A DNA stretch of 64,000 nt from Bradyrhizobium sp. Rc3b (GCF_900114915.1 NZ_FOUS01000001.1:1-64000); one strand, 5' to 3'. Numbered from the stretch's first letter, positions 9,917-19,782 are shown. The notes: a model not told the origin generated them from the letters alone. Numbers and translations: made by a program.

Positions 9917-11674
9917 GTGTCGGTCGCTCAACGCAGACGTATCTCGACGCTGGTCATGAACCGCTTCGCGCGGAACATGCTCGCGCGCGCGAGCGGCGGT
10001 TCCGTTGCGCTGTCGCGGGTCTGGCCCGGCCGCACCGACCGGCTGATCATCGCGCCGCATGATCTGCGCACCGCGGATGCGACTCGCGCCGCTGAAATCT
10101 ATGCCGGCCGCTTCGTCTTCGCCGGCAAGATCGTCAATTGCCACGGCCGTTCGATCTTCGATCTCGAGCCGCCGTCGGAGGATTGGGAAGTCGCGCTGCT
10201 CGGCTTCGGCTGGCTGCGCCATTTGCGCGCCGCCGACACCGCGCTGACACGGGCGAATGCGCGCGCGCTGATCGAGGACTGGATCGCCAACCCCGCCAAC
10301 AAGCGCCGGCCGGTCGCCCGACGTGCCGACGTGCTGGCCCGGCGCGTGATCTCGCTGCTGTCGCAGGCGCCGTTGGTGCTCAACGAGACCGACAACAAGT
10401 TCTACCGCCGTTACCTGCGCGCCCTCGCGCGCGAGATCCGCTTCCTGCGCTACACCATGGTCAACATTCCCGACGGGGTGCCGAAGCTCCAGGTGCTGAT
10501 GGCGCTGTGCTACGCGGCCTTGTGCCTTGCCAACCAGGCGGGCCAAATCCGCAGCGCATCGAAGAAGCTGTCGGACGAATTGCAGCGGCAGATCCTGCCC
10601 GACGGCGGACACATCTCGCGCAATCCGGGGGCGCTGATTGAACTCCTGATCGACCTGCTGCCGCTGCGGCAGACGTTTGCTGCGCGCAACATCGCACCGC
10701 CACCGGCGCTGCTCAACGCGATCGACCGCATGATGCCGATGCTGCGCTTCTTCCGCCACGGCGACGGAAATTTCGCGCTGTTCAACGGCATGAGCGCGAC
10801 ATCGTCCGACCTGCTCGCAACGCTGCTCGCCTATGACGACACCCACGGCGCGCCGATGGCAAACATGCCGCATACCGGCTTTCAGCGCCTCGATGCCGGC
10901 CAGACCACTGTGATCATCGACACCGGCCCGCCGCCGCCAGCCGGCGTCAGCCACGATGCCCACGCCGGCTGCCTGTCGTTCGAACTGTCTTCCGGCATCA
11001 GCCGCATCGTCACCAATTGCGGCATGCCGACCACGGGCCGCGACAATTGGCGGCCGTTCGCCCGCGGCACCGCGGCGCATTCGACGCTGACCTATCACGA
11101 TACTTCGTCGTGCCAGTTCGTCGAGATGTCGGCGATGAAGCGGCTCCTGCACGGCTCGCCGGTCACGAGCGGGCCCGTCGGGGTCGAGAGCTATCGCGAG
11201 ATCGTGCAGAACGGCACGCTGCTGACGACCTCGCATGACGGCTATCTTTCCAAATTCGGCGCGATCCACCGCCGCGTGCTGATGATCGCCAATGATGGTG
11301 CGCGCATCGACGGCGAGGACACGCTGTCGCCGCCGCAGGGCGGACGCTTCAAGGGCGCCGACGCTGACTTTGCGCTGCGCTTCCATCTGCATCCGGCAGT
11401 GAAGGCGAGCCGGCTGTCGGATGCGCGCGGCGTCATGCTGATGCTGCCGAACCGCGACGTCTGGACCTTCGAGGCGCTCGACGACAAGGTCGACCTCGAG
11501 GACAGCGTGTTCCTGGCCGGCAATGACGGGCCGCGCCGCACTGCCCAGATCGTGATCCGGCAGGACGCGAGGCAGGCGCCTTCGATCCGCTGGAGCTTTG
11601 TCCGCTCCACGGCATCGCCGACCGTCACCAATGCCCGCCGCAACGCCCGGCGCGAACCGGAACTTCCGCTGTAA
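9917..11674 (+). CDS. Heparinase II/III family protein
   Basis: A 585-residue protein with the alpha-toroid N-terminal region and the beta-sandwich C-terminal region typical of heparinase II/III-like proteins in alphaproteobacteria. Recognisable are LPDGGHISRNPGALIELLIDL (the conserved GG-H-R segment, around residues 233-253) and the C-terminal beta-rich part from SHDAHAGCLSFELSSG. No clear signal peptide is visible with the GTG start at 9917. Family members cleave acidic polysaccharides by beta-elimination, but the substrate in this cytoplasm-encoded rhizobial clade is undetermined. It sits between rsmB and purH, a conserved neighbourhood, so it is probably a core rather than a recently acquired gene. 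Confidence 0.85.
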   Translation: MSVAQRRRISTLVMNRFARNMLARASGGSVALSRVWPGRTDRLIIAPHDLRTADATRAAEIYAGRFVFAGKIVNCHGRSIFDLEPPSEDWEVALLGFGWLRHLRAADTALTRANARALIEDWIANPANKRRPVARRADVLARRVISLLSQAPLVLNETDNKFYRRYLRALAREIRFLRYTMVNIPDGVPKLQVLMALCYAALCLANQAGQIRSASKKLSDELQRQILPDGGHISRNPGALIELLIDLLPLRQTFAARNIAPPPALLNAIDRMMPMLRFFRHGDGNFALFNGMSATSSDLLATLLAYDDTHGAPMANMPHTGFQRLDAGQTTVIIDTGPPPPAGVSHDAHAGCLSFELSSGISRIVTNCGMPTTGRDNWRPFARGTAAHSTLTYHDTSSCQFVEMSAMKRLLHGSPVTSGPVGVESYREIVQNGTLLTTSHDGYLSKFGAIHRRVLMIANDGARIDGEDTLSPPQGGRFKGADADFALRFHLHPAVKASRLSDARGVMLMLPNRDVWTFEALDDKVDLEDSVFLAGNDGPRRTAQIVIRQDARQAPSIRWSFVRSTASPTVTNARRNARREPELPL

Positions 11675-11839
11675 ACGCACGGATTCAGCCCTATCTGATC
11701 GTTGTGAAGCACGCCGAAAACTGCTATCGAGCCCTCGCTCGCGCGACTGGCGACCTTGGATGGAGCACCATCGGGAAGCGCGACACATATCTGCCGCGCG
11801 CCTGGGCATAGACACTCCTTACGACAGAGGATCTTGCTC

Positions 11840-13432
11840 ATGACTGACCATCCCCGCCGCGTCACCCGCGCGCTTCTTTCCGTCTCCGACAAAACCGGCC
11901 TGATCGAATTCGCAAAGGCGCTCGCCGCCCATGATGTCGAGCTGGTTTCGACCGGCGGCACGGCAAAAGCGATCGCCGCGGCCGGCCTCAAGGTGAAGGA
12001 CGTCTCCGACCTCACCGGCTTCCCCGAGATGATGGACGGTCGCGTCAAGACCTTGCATCCGAAGGTGCATGGCGGCCTGCTCGCGATCCGCGACAATAAG
12101 GAGCACGCGGACGCGATGAAGGCGCACGGCATCGCGCCGATCGATCTTCTCGTCGTCAATCTCTATCCGTTCGAGGCGACCGTCGACAAAGGCGCCGGCT
12201 TCGAGGATTGCATCGAGAATATCGACATTGGCGGCCCCGCGATGATCCGCGCCGCCGCGAAGAACCATGATGACGTCGCCGTTGTCGTCGAGGCAGATGA
12301 CTACAAGGCCGTGCTCGACGAGCTCGCCGCCAACAAGGGCGCGACCACGCTGAAACTGCGGCGGCGGCTTGCCGCGAAGGCCTATGCGCGCACCGGCGCT
12401 TACGATGCCGCGATCTCGAACTGGTTCAATCGCCAGCTCGAGATCGACGCGCCCGACTTCCGTGCCTTCGGCGGCAAGTTGATCCAGTCGCTGCGCTACG
12501 GCGAGAACCCGCACCAGACCGCGGCCTTCTACGCGACCCCCGACAAGCGCCCGGGCGTCTCCACCGCACGGCAGCTCCAGGGCAAGGAGCTCTCCTACAA
12601 CAACATCAACGACACTGACGCCGCCTATGAATGCATCGGTGAGTTCGACGCCAGACGCACCGCCGCCTGCGTCATCGTCAAGCACGCCAACCCCTGCGGC
12701 GTCGCGGAGGGATCGAACCTCGTCGACGCCTATCGCAAGGCGCTGGCCTGCGATTCCACCTCGGCCTTCGGCGGCATCATCGCGATGAATCGTCCGCTGG
12801 ACGCAGATACGGCCCGCGAGATCACAAAGATCTTCACCGAGGTGATCATCGCGCCCGACGCCACCGAGGAGGCGATCGCCATCATCGGCGGCAAGAAGAA
12901 CCTCCGCCTCCTGCTCGCCGGCAGCCTGCCCGATCCGCGCGCGCCTGGCATCACCGCCAAGACGGTCGCCGGCGGCCTGCTGGTGCAGAGCCGCGACAAC
13001 GCCGTCGTCGACGACATGACGTTCAAGATCGTGACCAAGCGTGCGCCGACCGACGCTGAAATGCGTGACCTCAAGTTTGCGTTCCGGGTCGCAAAACACG
13101 TCAAGTCCAACACCATCATCTACGCCAAGGATCTCGCCACCGTCGGCATCGGCGCCGGCCAGATGAGCCGGGTGGATTCGGCGCGCATCGCCGCGCGCAA
13201 GGCCCAGGATGCGGCGAGCGAGCTGAAGCTCGCCGAGCCGCTCACCAAGGGCTCGGTGGTGGCGTCAGATGCGTTCTTCCCCTTCGCCGACGGCATGCTC
13301 GCCTGCATCGAGGCCGGCGCCACCGCGGTGGTGCAGCCCGGCGGCTCGATGCGCGACGACGAGGTGATCAAGGCCGCCGACGAGCACGGCATCGCCATGG
13401 TGTTCACGGGCACGCGGCATTTCCGGCACTGA
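11840..13432 (+). CDS. purH: Bifunctional AICAR transformylase / IMP cyclohydrolase
   Basis: A 530-residue protein that performs the last two steps of IMP synthesis. The N-terminal MGS-like cyclohydrolase domain starts [12 protein letters not shown] and contains STGGTAKAI and TLHPKVHGG. The transformylase domain carries [10 protein letters not shown] and the catalytic KHANPCG motif near residue 281. The length is usual for the family. The ATG at 11840 was taken because an in-frame extension to 11756 has no family-like sequence. An intergenic palindromic repeat follows 16 bases after the stop codon. Confidence 0.97.
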   Translation: MTDHPRRVTRALLSVSDKTGLIEFAKALAAHDVELVSTGGTAKAIAAAGLKVKDVSDLTGFPEMMDGRVKTLHPKVHGGLLAIRDNKEHADAMKAHGIAPIDLLVVNLYPFEATVDKGAGFEDCIENIDIGGPAMIRAAAKNHDDVAVVVEADDYKAVLDELAANKGATTLKLRRRLAAKAYARTGAYDAAISNWFNRQLEIDAPDFRAFGGKLIQSLRYGENPHQTAAFYATPDKRPGVSTARQLQGKELSYNNINDTDAAYECIGEFDARRTAACVIVKHANPCGVAEGSNLVDAYRKALACDSTSAFGGIIAMNRPLDADTAREITKIFTEVIIAPDATEEAIAIIGGKKNLRLLLAGSLPDPRAPGITAKTVAGGLLVQSRDNAVVDDMTFKIVTKRAPTDAEMRDLKFAFRVAKHVKSNTIIYAKDLATVGIGAGQMSRVDSARIAARKAQDAASELKLAEPLTKGSVVASDAFFPFADGMLACIEAGATAVVQPGGSMRDDEVIKAADEHGIAMVFTGTRHFRH

Positions 13433-13447
13433 GCCTTTCACCACAAG

Positions 13448-13536
13448 CGTAGCCCGGATGGAGCGCAGCGAAATCCGGGTCAGCGCCTCTACGGAAACAG
13501 GTTTCCCGGATTGCGCTGCGCTTCATCCGGGCTACG
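13448..13536. repeat. Intergenic palindromic repeat (CGTAGCCCGGATG family)
   Basis: Two outward arms CGTAGCCCGGATG...AAATCCGGG and CCCGGATT...CATCCGGGCTACG form a long inverted repeat, with GAGCGCAGCG in one arm mirrored by CGCTGCGCTTC in the other. It fills the space between the convergent purH and MFS genes. Single arms of the same family occur at about 34413-34445 and 49315-49331. Confidence 0.85.
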
Positions 13537-13547
13537 AAGGCCCGCGG

Positions 13548-14933
13548 CTAATCCCGCACCCGCATCAACAGCCCCAGCCCAGCGACGAAGAACACCACCA
13601 GCACGGCCATGCCGGCCTTCTGGCTCGCGGTCACCGCCGTGATCGTGCCGATCAGCAACGGTCCGATGAAGGACGTCACCTTTCCGGTCAGCGCGAACAG
13701 GCCGAAATACTGCGCGATGCGGTCCTTCGGAGCGAGGTGAATCAGCAGCGTGCGTGAGGCCGCCTGGAGGGGGCCGCCGGCCGCACCGATGAAGCAGCCC
13801 AGCACGAGATAGGCGCGCTCGGCCGCGCTCGAGAACAAGGGAGCGTCTGCTTGCGGCGGCGCGACCTTGATGAACAACACACTGTCCTTGTCGACCAGGA
13901 GAATCGCCGCCACGGACAGCAGCAGCACGAGCAAGCTGCCGGCGATGACGCGCTTCGGCCCGAGACGATCATCCAGCTTGCCGCCGAACCATGCGCCAAA
14001 TGCGCCGGCAATCGCGAGCATGATGCCGAAGGTGCCGATCTGGATGGTGTGCCAGCCGAAGGTGCCCGCGGCATAGATGCCGCCGAAGGCGAACAGCGAC
14101 ACCAGACCATCCGTATAGATCATATTGGCGAGCAGAAATGCCGCCAGCGATCTCTGCTGCGGCAAGCCTCTGATCGATTGCCTCAGCTCCCACAGCCCCT
14201 CGCGCAACGCCTCGCGCACCGGGCGCTTCGCCGGATAATCCGGCGTGAACAGGAACAGCGGTGTCACGAAGACGATGAACCACAGCCCGGTCAGCGGCCC
14301 CACAATGCGATCGCCCTGATGGCTGACCGGATCGAGCCCGAATAGCGGCGTGAAGCCCAGCAATGTGCGGCCGGTCTGCGGGTTGGCCGCGAGGAAGCCG
14401 AGCACGATGATCAGGCTGACGATCCCGCCGACATAGCCGGTGGCCCAGCCGGTGCCGGAGAGCCGTCCGATCCGCTCCGGCGGCACCAGCGTCGGCATCA
14501 TCGCATTGTTGAAGAGGGTGGCGAATTCCGCGCCGACGCTGGCGAGCGCGACTGCGGTGAGCAGGGGCGGAATGATGGAGGGATCGCCGGGCTTGCCGAT
14601 CCACAGCGTGCAGGATGCCGCCACCAGCAGCGCACCGAACCCCGCGATCCACGGCTTCCGGCGGCCCGAGGCGTCCGCGATGGCCCCCAGCACCGGCGAC
14701 ATCAACGCGATCGCAAGGCCCGCGGCCGCCATCGCAAATCCCCACAGCGATTGGCCGGTGGCGGGGTTCGGCGCAATGCTGGTGGCGAAATAGGGCGCGA
14801 ACACGAAGGTCGTGATCAGCGTGAAATACGGCTGCGCGGCCCAGTCGAAGAAAATCCAGCTGACGACGGCGGCGCGCGGCGGATAGGTCCGCGCCACGCC
14901 GGCCATGCGCACATCCGGGGCGATCGTCGTCAT
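13548..14933 (-). CDS. MFS transporter, UMF1 / Atg22-like family
   Basis: A 461-residue inner-membrane protein with about twelve hydrophobic helices. The early segment SWIFFDWAAQPYFTLITTF and the loop ADASGRRKPWI after helix 2 are characteristic of the UMF1 (Atg22-like) branch of the major facilitator superfamily. The ATG at 14933 has a GAGGA ribosome site seven bases upstream; longer in-frame starts lack one. It diverges from the gamma-glutamyltranspeptidase gene with 100 bases between, so the two may share a control region. The transported substrate is not known; an amino acid or peptide product would fit the neighbour but is only a guess. Confidence 0.85.
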   Translation of the reverse strand: MTTIAPDVRMAGVARTYPPRAAVVSWIFFDWAAQPYFTLITTFVFAPYFATSIAPNPATGQSLWGFAMAAAGLAIALMSPVLGAIADASGRRKPWIAGFGALLVAASCTLWIGKPGDPSIIPPLLTAVALASVGAEFATLFNNAMMPTLVPPERIGRLSGTGWATGYVGGIVSLIIVLGFLAANPQTGRTLLGFTPLFGLDPVSHQGDRIVGPLTGLWFIVFVTPLFLFTPDYPAKRPVREALREGLWELRQSIRGLPQQRSLAAFLLANMIYTDGLVSLFAFGGIYAAGTFGWHTIQIGTFGIMLAIAGAFGAWFGGKLDDRLGPKRVIAGSLLVLLLSVAAILLVDKDSVLFIKVAPPQADAPLFSSAAERAYLVLGCFIGAAGGPLQAASRTLLIHLAPKDRIAQYFGLFALTGKVTSFIGPLLIGTITAVTASQKAGMAVLVVFFVAGLGLLMRVRD

Positions 14934-15033
14934 CGCGCAGTCCTCATCACGAACAGTTTTGCCTCTCTTGGGGCAAACCGTATAGCATTGCAGCGAGGCA
15001 TGTGAACTGGTTCGAAGCCACGGCGGAAGCTTG

Positions 15034-16785
15034 ATGATGTCGTCATATTCGACAAGGCGGACATTTTTCGCCTTCATAGCCGCCCTGGCGTTTGGTCTGT
15101 CACCGGCAGCCGCCCAGGATGCGCGACGGGCCTATGTCCCAGCCGCGCCTGACACGGTACGCGCCGTCGCCGCCGAGCACGGCATGGTCGTAGCGCAGGA
15201 GAAGATATCCGCGCAGATCGGTGCCGATATCCTGCGGAGCGGTGGCAATGCGGTCGATGCTGCGGTCGCGACCGGCTTTGCAATGGCCGTGACCTATCCG
15301 CGTGCCGGCAATATCGGCGGCGGCGGCTTCATGGTGATCCATTCCGCGGACCGCAACGAAGACATCACGATCGATTACCGCGAGACGGCGCCGGCGGCGA
15401 CCACGCCGCAAATCTTCCTCGGCGCCGACGGCAAGCCCGATATTGCGAAGTCACGGGATTCCGCGCTCGGCGTCGGCGTCCCCGGCACGGTTGCCGGTCT
15501 TTCCCTCGCGCTGGAAAAATACGGCTCCGGCCAGTTCACGCTGGCTCAATTGCTCGCGCCCGCCATCGCGCTGGCCCGCGACGGCTTCGTCGTCGGTGAC
15601 GACATGGCCGACACGATGCCGGCCTGGCACCGGCGGCTGGCTCGCTGGCCGTCTTCGGCCAAAATCTTCTCGCGGCCCGACGGCACGCCGATCGGTGAAG
15701 GCGACAGGCTGGTGCAGGGCGATCTCGCTGAAACGCTGTCGGCCGTCGCCGCACTGGGGCCACGCGGCTTCTATGAGGGACCGGTCGCGGATAAGCTCGC
15801 CAAGGCCGTGGCGGACGCCGGCGGCATCATGACGCCAGCCGATTTGAAGGCCTATCAGGCCGTGACCCGCACGCCGGTGCGCGGCACCTATCGCGGCTAT
15901 GACATCGTGTCGATGCCGCTGCCTTCGTCGGGCGGCGTCGTGCTGGTGGAGACGCTCAACATCCTCGAGGGCTTTCAGCTTGCCGATCTGAAGCAGGGAT
16001 CGCCGGCATCGCTGCATCTTCTGATCGAGGCCATGAAGCGCGCCTATGCGGATCGCGCGCGCTATCTCGGCGACCCCGCCTTCGTCAACGCACCGATCGA
16101 GACGCTCGTCGCGAAGGACTACGCCGCCAAGCTGCGCGCCGGCATCTCCGCCGAGCGCGCCACGCCGTCAAAGGAGCTCGTTTCCGCGGCTCCCTCGCCG
16201 CGCGAGGGCAGCAACACCACGCATTTCTCCGTCGTCGATGGACGCGGCAATGCCGTCAGCAACACCTATACGCTGAACTTCAGCTACGGCGTGGGCCTCG
16301 TTGCCGACGGCACCGGCGTGCTGCTCAACAACGAGCTCGACGATTTCACCGCCGCAATCGGCGCCTCCAATGCCTACGGTCTCGTTGGCTTCGAGGCCAA
16401 TCTGCCGGGCCCCGGCAAGCGGCCGCTGTCCTCGATGTCACCGACCATCGTGCTGAAGGACGGCAAGCCGGTGCTGGTGACGGGCTCGCCCGGCGGCAGC
16501 CGCATCATTTCAAGCGTGTTGCAGGTCGTCGTCAACGTGCTCGACTACAAGATGGATGTTGCGGCCGCCGTCGCAGCGCCACGGCTGCATCACCAATGGT
16601 TGCCCGATGAAGTGCGTGTCGAGAGCGGCTTTCCCAGCGATGTTCTGGATAAGCTGAAGGCGATGGGCCACGTCATCGTCGAGCCGATGGGGCAGACGTC
16701 GGTCAATTCGATTGTCGTGACACCCAACGGACCGCTCGGCGCGCCCGATCCGCGCACGCGGGGCGCAGAAGCTGCGGGGCAGTAA
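15034..16785 (+). CDS. ggt: Gamma-glutamyltranspeptidase
   Basis: A 583-residue periplasmic enzyme precursor that would hydrolyse or transfer the gamma-glutamyl group of glutathione and related compounds. The N-terminal signal peptide (FFAFIAALAFGLSPAAAQ) is clear. Family blocks are present: SGGNAVDAAVA, GNIGGGGFM and the autoprocessing site EGSNTTHFSVVD, whose first TH-preceding threonine (about residue 395) becomes the nucleophile of the small subunit, then SGSPGGSRI-like TGSPGGSRII near the end. Starts at 15031 (TTG), 15034 and 15037 are all possible. It is divergent from the MFS gene. Confidence 0.94.
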   Translation: MMSSYSTRRTFFAFIAALAFGLSPAAAQDARRAYVPAAPDTVRAVAAEHGMVVAQEKISAQIGADILRSGGNAVDAAVATGFAMAVTYPRAGNIGGGGFMVIHSADRNEDITIDYRETAPAATTPQIFLGADGKPDIAKSRDSALGVGVPGTVAGLSLALEKYGSGQFTLAQLLAPAIALARDGFVVGDDMADTMPAWHRRLARWPSSAKIFSRPDGTPIGEGDRLVQGDLAETLSAVAALGPRGFYEGPVADKLAKAVADAGGIMTPADLKAYQAVTRTPVRGTYRGYDIVSMPLPSSGGVVLVETLNILEGFQLADLKQGSPASLHLLIEAMKRAYADRARYLGDPAFVNAPIETLVAKDYAAKLRAGISAERATPSKELVSAAPSPREGSNTTHFSVVDGRGNAVSNTYTLNFSYGVGLVADGTGVLLNNELDDFTAAIGASNAYGLVGFEANLPGPGKRPLSSMSPTIVLKDGKPVLVTGSPGGSRIISSVLQVVVNVLDYKMDVAAAVAAPRLHHQWLPDEVRVESGFPSDVLDKLKAMGHVIVEPMGQTSVNSIVVTPNGPLGAPDPRTRGAEAAGQ

Positions 16786-16920
16786 CAACGTCATCTGCAT
16801 GGCACGGGAGCGCGGATCCGCTAGCTCTCGCTGTCACGCGTGCTATCGCGACATGAACACGCCGGAGCGCCGGACGTACTGGGCCTACGCGGCGGGCTAG
16901 GCGCTCGACGGCATGACTAA

Positions 16921-17586
16921 CTACCGTCCCACCTGGTATGGCCCGCCCTTTTCAAGCGCGCGCGCATAGGCCGGGCGCGCGTGGATGCGCTCGAGAAACG
17001 CCATCGCCTTGGGATGGCCCTGCTCGAGCCCGCCGCGCGCTTGCGCCGCTTCCAGCGGAAAGCTCATCTGGATGTCGGCTGCGGTGAATTCGTTGCCGGC
17101 AAACCATTCGCTCTTGCCGAGCTCGCCTTCCCAGTAATCCATGTGCTGCTTGAGCTGCGGGTTGACCAGCGTGGTGAGCGCCTGGTTCGAGACCTTGCGC
17201 ACCAGCGGACGAAGCAGCGCAGGCGCGCGCTTCGGCATCAGCGTGAACAGCAGCTTCAGCAGCAACGGCTGCATCGCAGACCCTTCGGCATAATGCAGCC
17301 AATAGGTGAAGCGCAGCCGCTCCGGCGTGTTCGGCGGCGGAATCAGCCGGCCGTTGCCATAGGTCGCGATGAGATATTCGATGATCGCGCCGGACTCGGC
17401 GATGGTGTTGCCGTTGTCGGTGATGACGGGCGACTTGCCGAGTGGATGAATGGCGCGCAGCTCCATCGGCGCGCGCATGTCCGGCTGGCGCTGATAGCGC
17501 ACGATCTCGTAGGGCACGCCCAACTCTTCGAGCAGCCACAGCACGCGCTGCGAGCGGGAATTGTTGAGGTGGTGAACGGTCAGCAT
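16921..17586 (-). CDS. Glutathione S-transferase
   Basis: A 221-residue protein with an N-terminal thioredoxin-fold domain (LTVHHLNNSRSQRVLWLLEE, then the cis-proline stretch GKSPVITDNG and the glutathione-binding ES in TIAESGAIIEYL) and an all-helical C-terminal domain. The SRSQR serine/arginine stretch is where the catalytic residue sits in bacterial GSTs. The gene diverges from the DUF2239 gene across about 165 bases that contain a strong promoter and two ACCCGGGT palindromes; these may affect both genes. The substrate is unknown. Confidence 0.9.
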   Translation of the reverse strand: MLTVHHLNNSRSQRVLWLLEELGVPYEIVRYQRQPDMRAPMELRAIHPLGKSPVITDNGNTIAESGAIIEYLIATYGNGRLIPPPNTPERLRFTYWLHYAEGSAMQPLLLKLLFTLMPKRAPALLRPLVRKVSNQALTTLVNPQLKQHMDYWEGELGKSEWFAGNEFTAADIQMSFPLEAAQARGGLEQGHPKAMAFLERIHARPAYARALEKGGPYQVGR

Positions 17587-17692
17587 TGGCGAGGTCCCCG
17601 GGGCTAGGCGTGGTGGCTAGGCGTGGTCGGTCGGCGGCGCCGTTCGTGCCAGCCCGAGATCACAATGTCGAGCCATCAGGACGGATATTTTC

Positions 17693-17700
17693 ACCCGGGT
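17693..17700. promoter_or_regulatory. Candidate operator, copy 1 (ACCCGGGT palindrome)
   Basis: Perfect eight-base palindrome ACCCGGGT followed by AT, four bases upstream of the -35 box of the DUF2239 promoter. An identical core lies 27 bases downstream, so a dimeric regulator could bind both on nearly the same DNA face. The regulator is not identified. Confidence 0.5.
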
Positions 17701-17703
17701 ATA

Positions 17704-17732
17704 TTGACGTCGATAATTTACCCGGGTATTAA
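17704..17732 (+). promoter_or_regulatory. Sigma-70 type promoter for the DUF2239 gene
   Basis: TTGACG at 17704-17709, a 17-base spacer and TATTAA at 17727-17732 form a near-consensus vegetative promoter. Transcription would start near 17739, just before the ATG at 17752. This argues against the longer in-frame start at 17623. The spacer contains the second ACCCGGGT palindrome. Confidence 0.7.
17720..17727. promoter_or_regulatory. Candidate operator, copy 2 (ACCCGGGT palindrome inside promoter)
   Basis: Second identical ACCCGGGT core, in the context TTTACCCGGGTATTA, lying within the promoter spacer and sharing one base with the -10 box. A protein bound here would block RNA polymerase, so repression is the likely mode. 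Confidence 0.55.
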
Positions 17733-17751
17733 ATGGCCCAACGTCGTCAAA

Positions 17752-18348
17752 ATGGCAATGATTCCAATGCAGAAGAATTTCACCGCCTTCCAGGGGCAGC
17801 GCCGCCTGGTGTCCGGGCCGGCAGGCGAGGTCGCGCTGGTCGTCAAGCGGGTGGCGACGCGGCCGGACGAGCCCATCATTATCTTCGAGGACGGCACAGG
17901 CCGATCGATCGACTTCGATCTGCGCGGCGGGGATCGCGAGGTCCTGGCGCGGTTGGCGAAGCTTGTGCCGCCGCCGGTCGAGGAGAGCACGCCGCCGAGC
18001 GAGCCGCGCGGGCGCGGGCGGCCGAAGCTCGGCGTGGTCGCGCGCGAGGTGACGTTGCTGCCGCGACACTGGGAGTGGCTCAACGCACAAGCGGGCGGCG
18101 CCTCGGTCGCGCTGCGCAAGCTCGTCGATGAGGCCAGGCGCGCCAGCGGCGACAAGGACCGCGAACGGCAGGCGCGCGATGCGGCCTATCACTTCATGTC
18201 GACCATGGCGGGCAACCTGCCGCAGTTCGAGGAAGCCTCGCGCGCGCTGTTTGCCGATGACCGGCGACGCTTCACCGGACTGATCGCGGACTGGCCGACC
18301 GATATCCGCGACCACATCGTCAAGCTCGCCTACAGCGACCGCGCTTAA
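17752..18348 (+). CDS. DUF2239 family protein
   Basis: A 198-residue soluble protein of the uncharacterised DUF2239 family. Visible features are an N-terminal beta-rich part (FTAFQGQRRL to IIIFEDGTGRSIDFDLRG), a proline/arginine linker with PRGRGRPKLGV that resembles an AT-hook-like RGRPK patch, and a C-terminal helical part beginning VTLLPRHWEWL that includes a likely transposase/ribbon-like LNAQAGGASVALRKLVDEARR segment. The ATG at 17752 is chosen because a near-consensus promoter ends only about 20 bases upstream. Start 17758 or 17767 is also possible. The function is unknown; the RGRP patch and the helical part could allow nucleic-acid contact, which is inference only. Confidence 0.75.
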   Translation: MAMIPMQKNFTAFQGQRRLVSGPAGEVALVVKRVATRPDEPIIIFEDGTGRSIDFDLRGGDREVLARLAKLVPPPVEESTPPSEPRGRGRPKLGVVAREVTLLPRHWEWLNAQAGGASVALRKLVDEARRASGDKDRERQARDAAYHFMSTMAGNLPQFEEASRALFADDRRRFTGLIADWPTDIRDHIVKLAYSDRA

Positions 18349-18432
18349 GGCGCTCTGTCTCGCGTTCCCATCGACGGCCGAGCCGCGCATTGCGCGGCAA
18401 CGGCTTCGCACGCCCTGATGAAAGGCCAATCC

Positions 18433-19782
18433 ATGTCTGCCCCCAAGCCGCTCTGGACGACATTCCTCCGCTTCCTCGCACCCTTGATGCTGAGCAACGC
18501 GCTGCAATCGCTGTTCGGCACCGTCAGCAACGTCTATCTCGGCCAGATGATCGGCATTGATGCGCTCGCAGCTGCCTCGACGTTCTTCCCGGTGATGTTC
18601 TTCCTGTTCGCCTTCGTCATGGGGCTGAGCACCGGCGCGACCGTGCTGATCGGCCAGGCCTTTGGCGCGGGCGAGCATGGCCGGATCAAGAGCGTCGTAG
18701 GCACGACGCTCGCGATCGGCCTTCTGCTTTCAATCTCAGTGGCGCTGATCGGCGGGCTCTTCAGCCGTCAGCTGATGATGGCGCTCGCCACGCCCGCGGA
18801 CATTCTCGACCAGGCCAGCGCGTATGCGCAGATTATGCTGCTGACGATGCCGCTCGGCTTCGTCTTCCTGCTGATGACGGCGATGATCCGCGGGGTCGGC
18901 GACGCGCTGACGCCGCTGCTGGCGCTGGCGTTGTCGACCGCGATCGGCCTGATCCTGACACCGTTGTTGATCCGTGGGTCGTTCGGACTGCCGGCGGCCG
19001 GCATCACCAGCCCGGCGTGGGCGGCGGCGATATCGAACGCGCTCACGCTGATCGTGCTGGCGTTCTATCTGCTGCGAAAGAAACACGCGCTCGCGCCGGA
19101 CGCGGCGCTGCTGCGTCACCTGCGACTCGACCGCGCCATGCTCGGAAAGATTCTCGGCATCGGATTGCCAAGCGCCATCGGCATGGTGGTGATGGCGATC
19201 GCAGAGCTGGTCTTGCTCGGCCTCGTCAACGGGTTTGGATCGGACGCCACTGCGGCCTATGGCGCCGTCAACCAGGTGATGGGCTACACGCAGTTCACGG
19301 CGATGTCGATTTCGATCGCGGTCTCGATCCTCGGCGCGCAGGCTGTCGGCAGCGGCGACAGGGCCCGGCTCGACGGCATTGTGCGGACCGGGCTCGCTTT
19401 CAACTTCGTTTTGACCGGCGGGCTCGTGGCGCTGATCTATCTCGCGCCGCGCGCGATCCTCGGCATCTTCATCACCGATGCCGCCGTGGTCGATCTGGCA
19501 AGAGGCCTGCTCGACATCGCCCTGTGGAGCTCGGTGCCGTTTGGCCTCGCCACAGTGTTCTCAGGTGCCATGCGCGCGGCCGGCGTCGCATTGACGCCCA
19601 TGCTGCTCTCGATCTTCGCGATCCTCGCGATCGAGCTGCCGGCCGCGGTGATCCTGAGCCACACGATCGGCCTTGCGGGCGTGTGGGCCGCCTATCCCAT
19701 CGTGTTCTGCGCCATGTTCGTTTTGCAGATGGGCTATTACCTCCTGGTCTGGCGCAAGCGGGCGATCCGGCGGCTGGCCTGA
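18433..19782 (+). CDS. MATE family efflux transporter
   Basis: A 449-residue inner-membrane protein with about twelve transmembrane helices in two pseudo-symmetric halves, typical of NorM/DinF-type MATE antiporters that export cationic drugs or metabolites using Na or H gradients. Recognisable stretches are FLAPLMLSNALQSLFGTVSN in helix 1 and GLSTGATVLIGQAFGAGE after helix 2. The ATG at 18433 follows a GAAAGG ribosome site at a good distance; an ATG five codons upstream lacks one. It follows the DUF2239 gene on the same strand after 84 bases, so read-through from that promoter is possible. Confidence 0.92.
   Translation: MSAPKPLWTTFLRFLAPLMLSNALQSLFGTVSNVYLGQMIGIDALAAASTFFPVMFFLFAFVMGLSTGATVLIGQAFGAGEHGRIKSVVGTTLAIGLLLSISVALIGGLFSRQLMMALATPADILDQASAYAQIMLLTMPLGFVFLLMTAMIRGVGDALTPLLALALSTAIGLILTPLLIRGSFGLPAAGITSPAWAAAISNALTLIVLAFYLLRKKHALAPDAALLRHLRLDRAMLGKILGIGLPSAIGMVVMAIAELVLLGLVNGFGSDATAAYGAVNQVMGYTQFTAMSISIAVSILGAQAVGSGDRARLDGIVRTGLAFNFVLTGGLVALIYLAPRAILGIFITDAAVVDLARGLLDIALWSSVPFGLATVFSGAMRAAGVALTPMLLSIFAILAIELPAAVILSHTIGLAGVWAAYPIVFCAMFVLQMGYYLLVWRKRAIRRLA

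Noticed and set aside
16786..16920. Short open stretch between ggt and the GST gene (a frame of about 15 codons near 16854)
   Set aside because: Too short, no ribosome site and no recognisable relative; treated as non-coding.
17623..17751. Longer N-terminus of the DUF2239 protein starting at 17623
   Set aside because: This stretch contains a near-consensus promoter and palindromes, and its translation looks unlike the rest of the family-like sequence.
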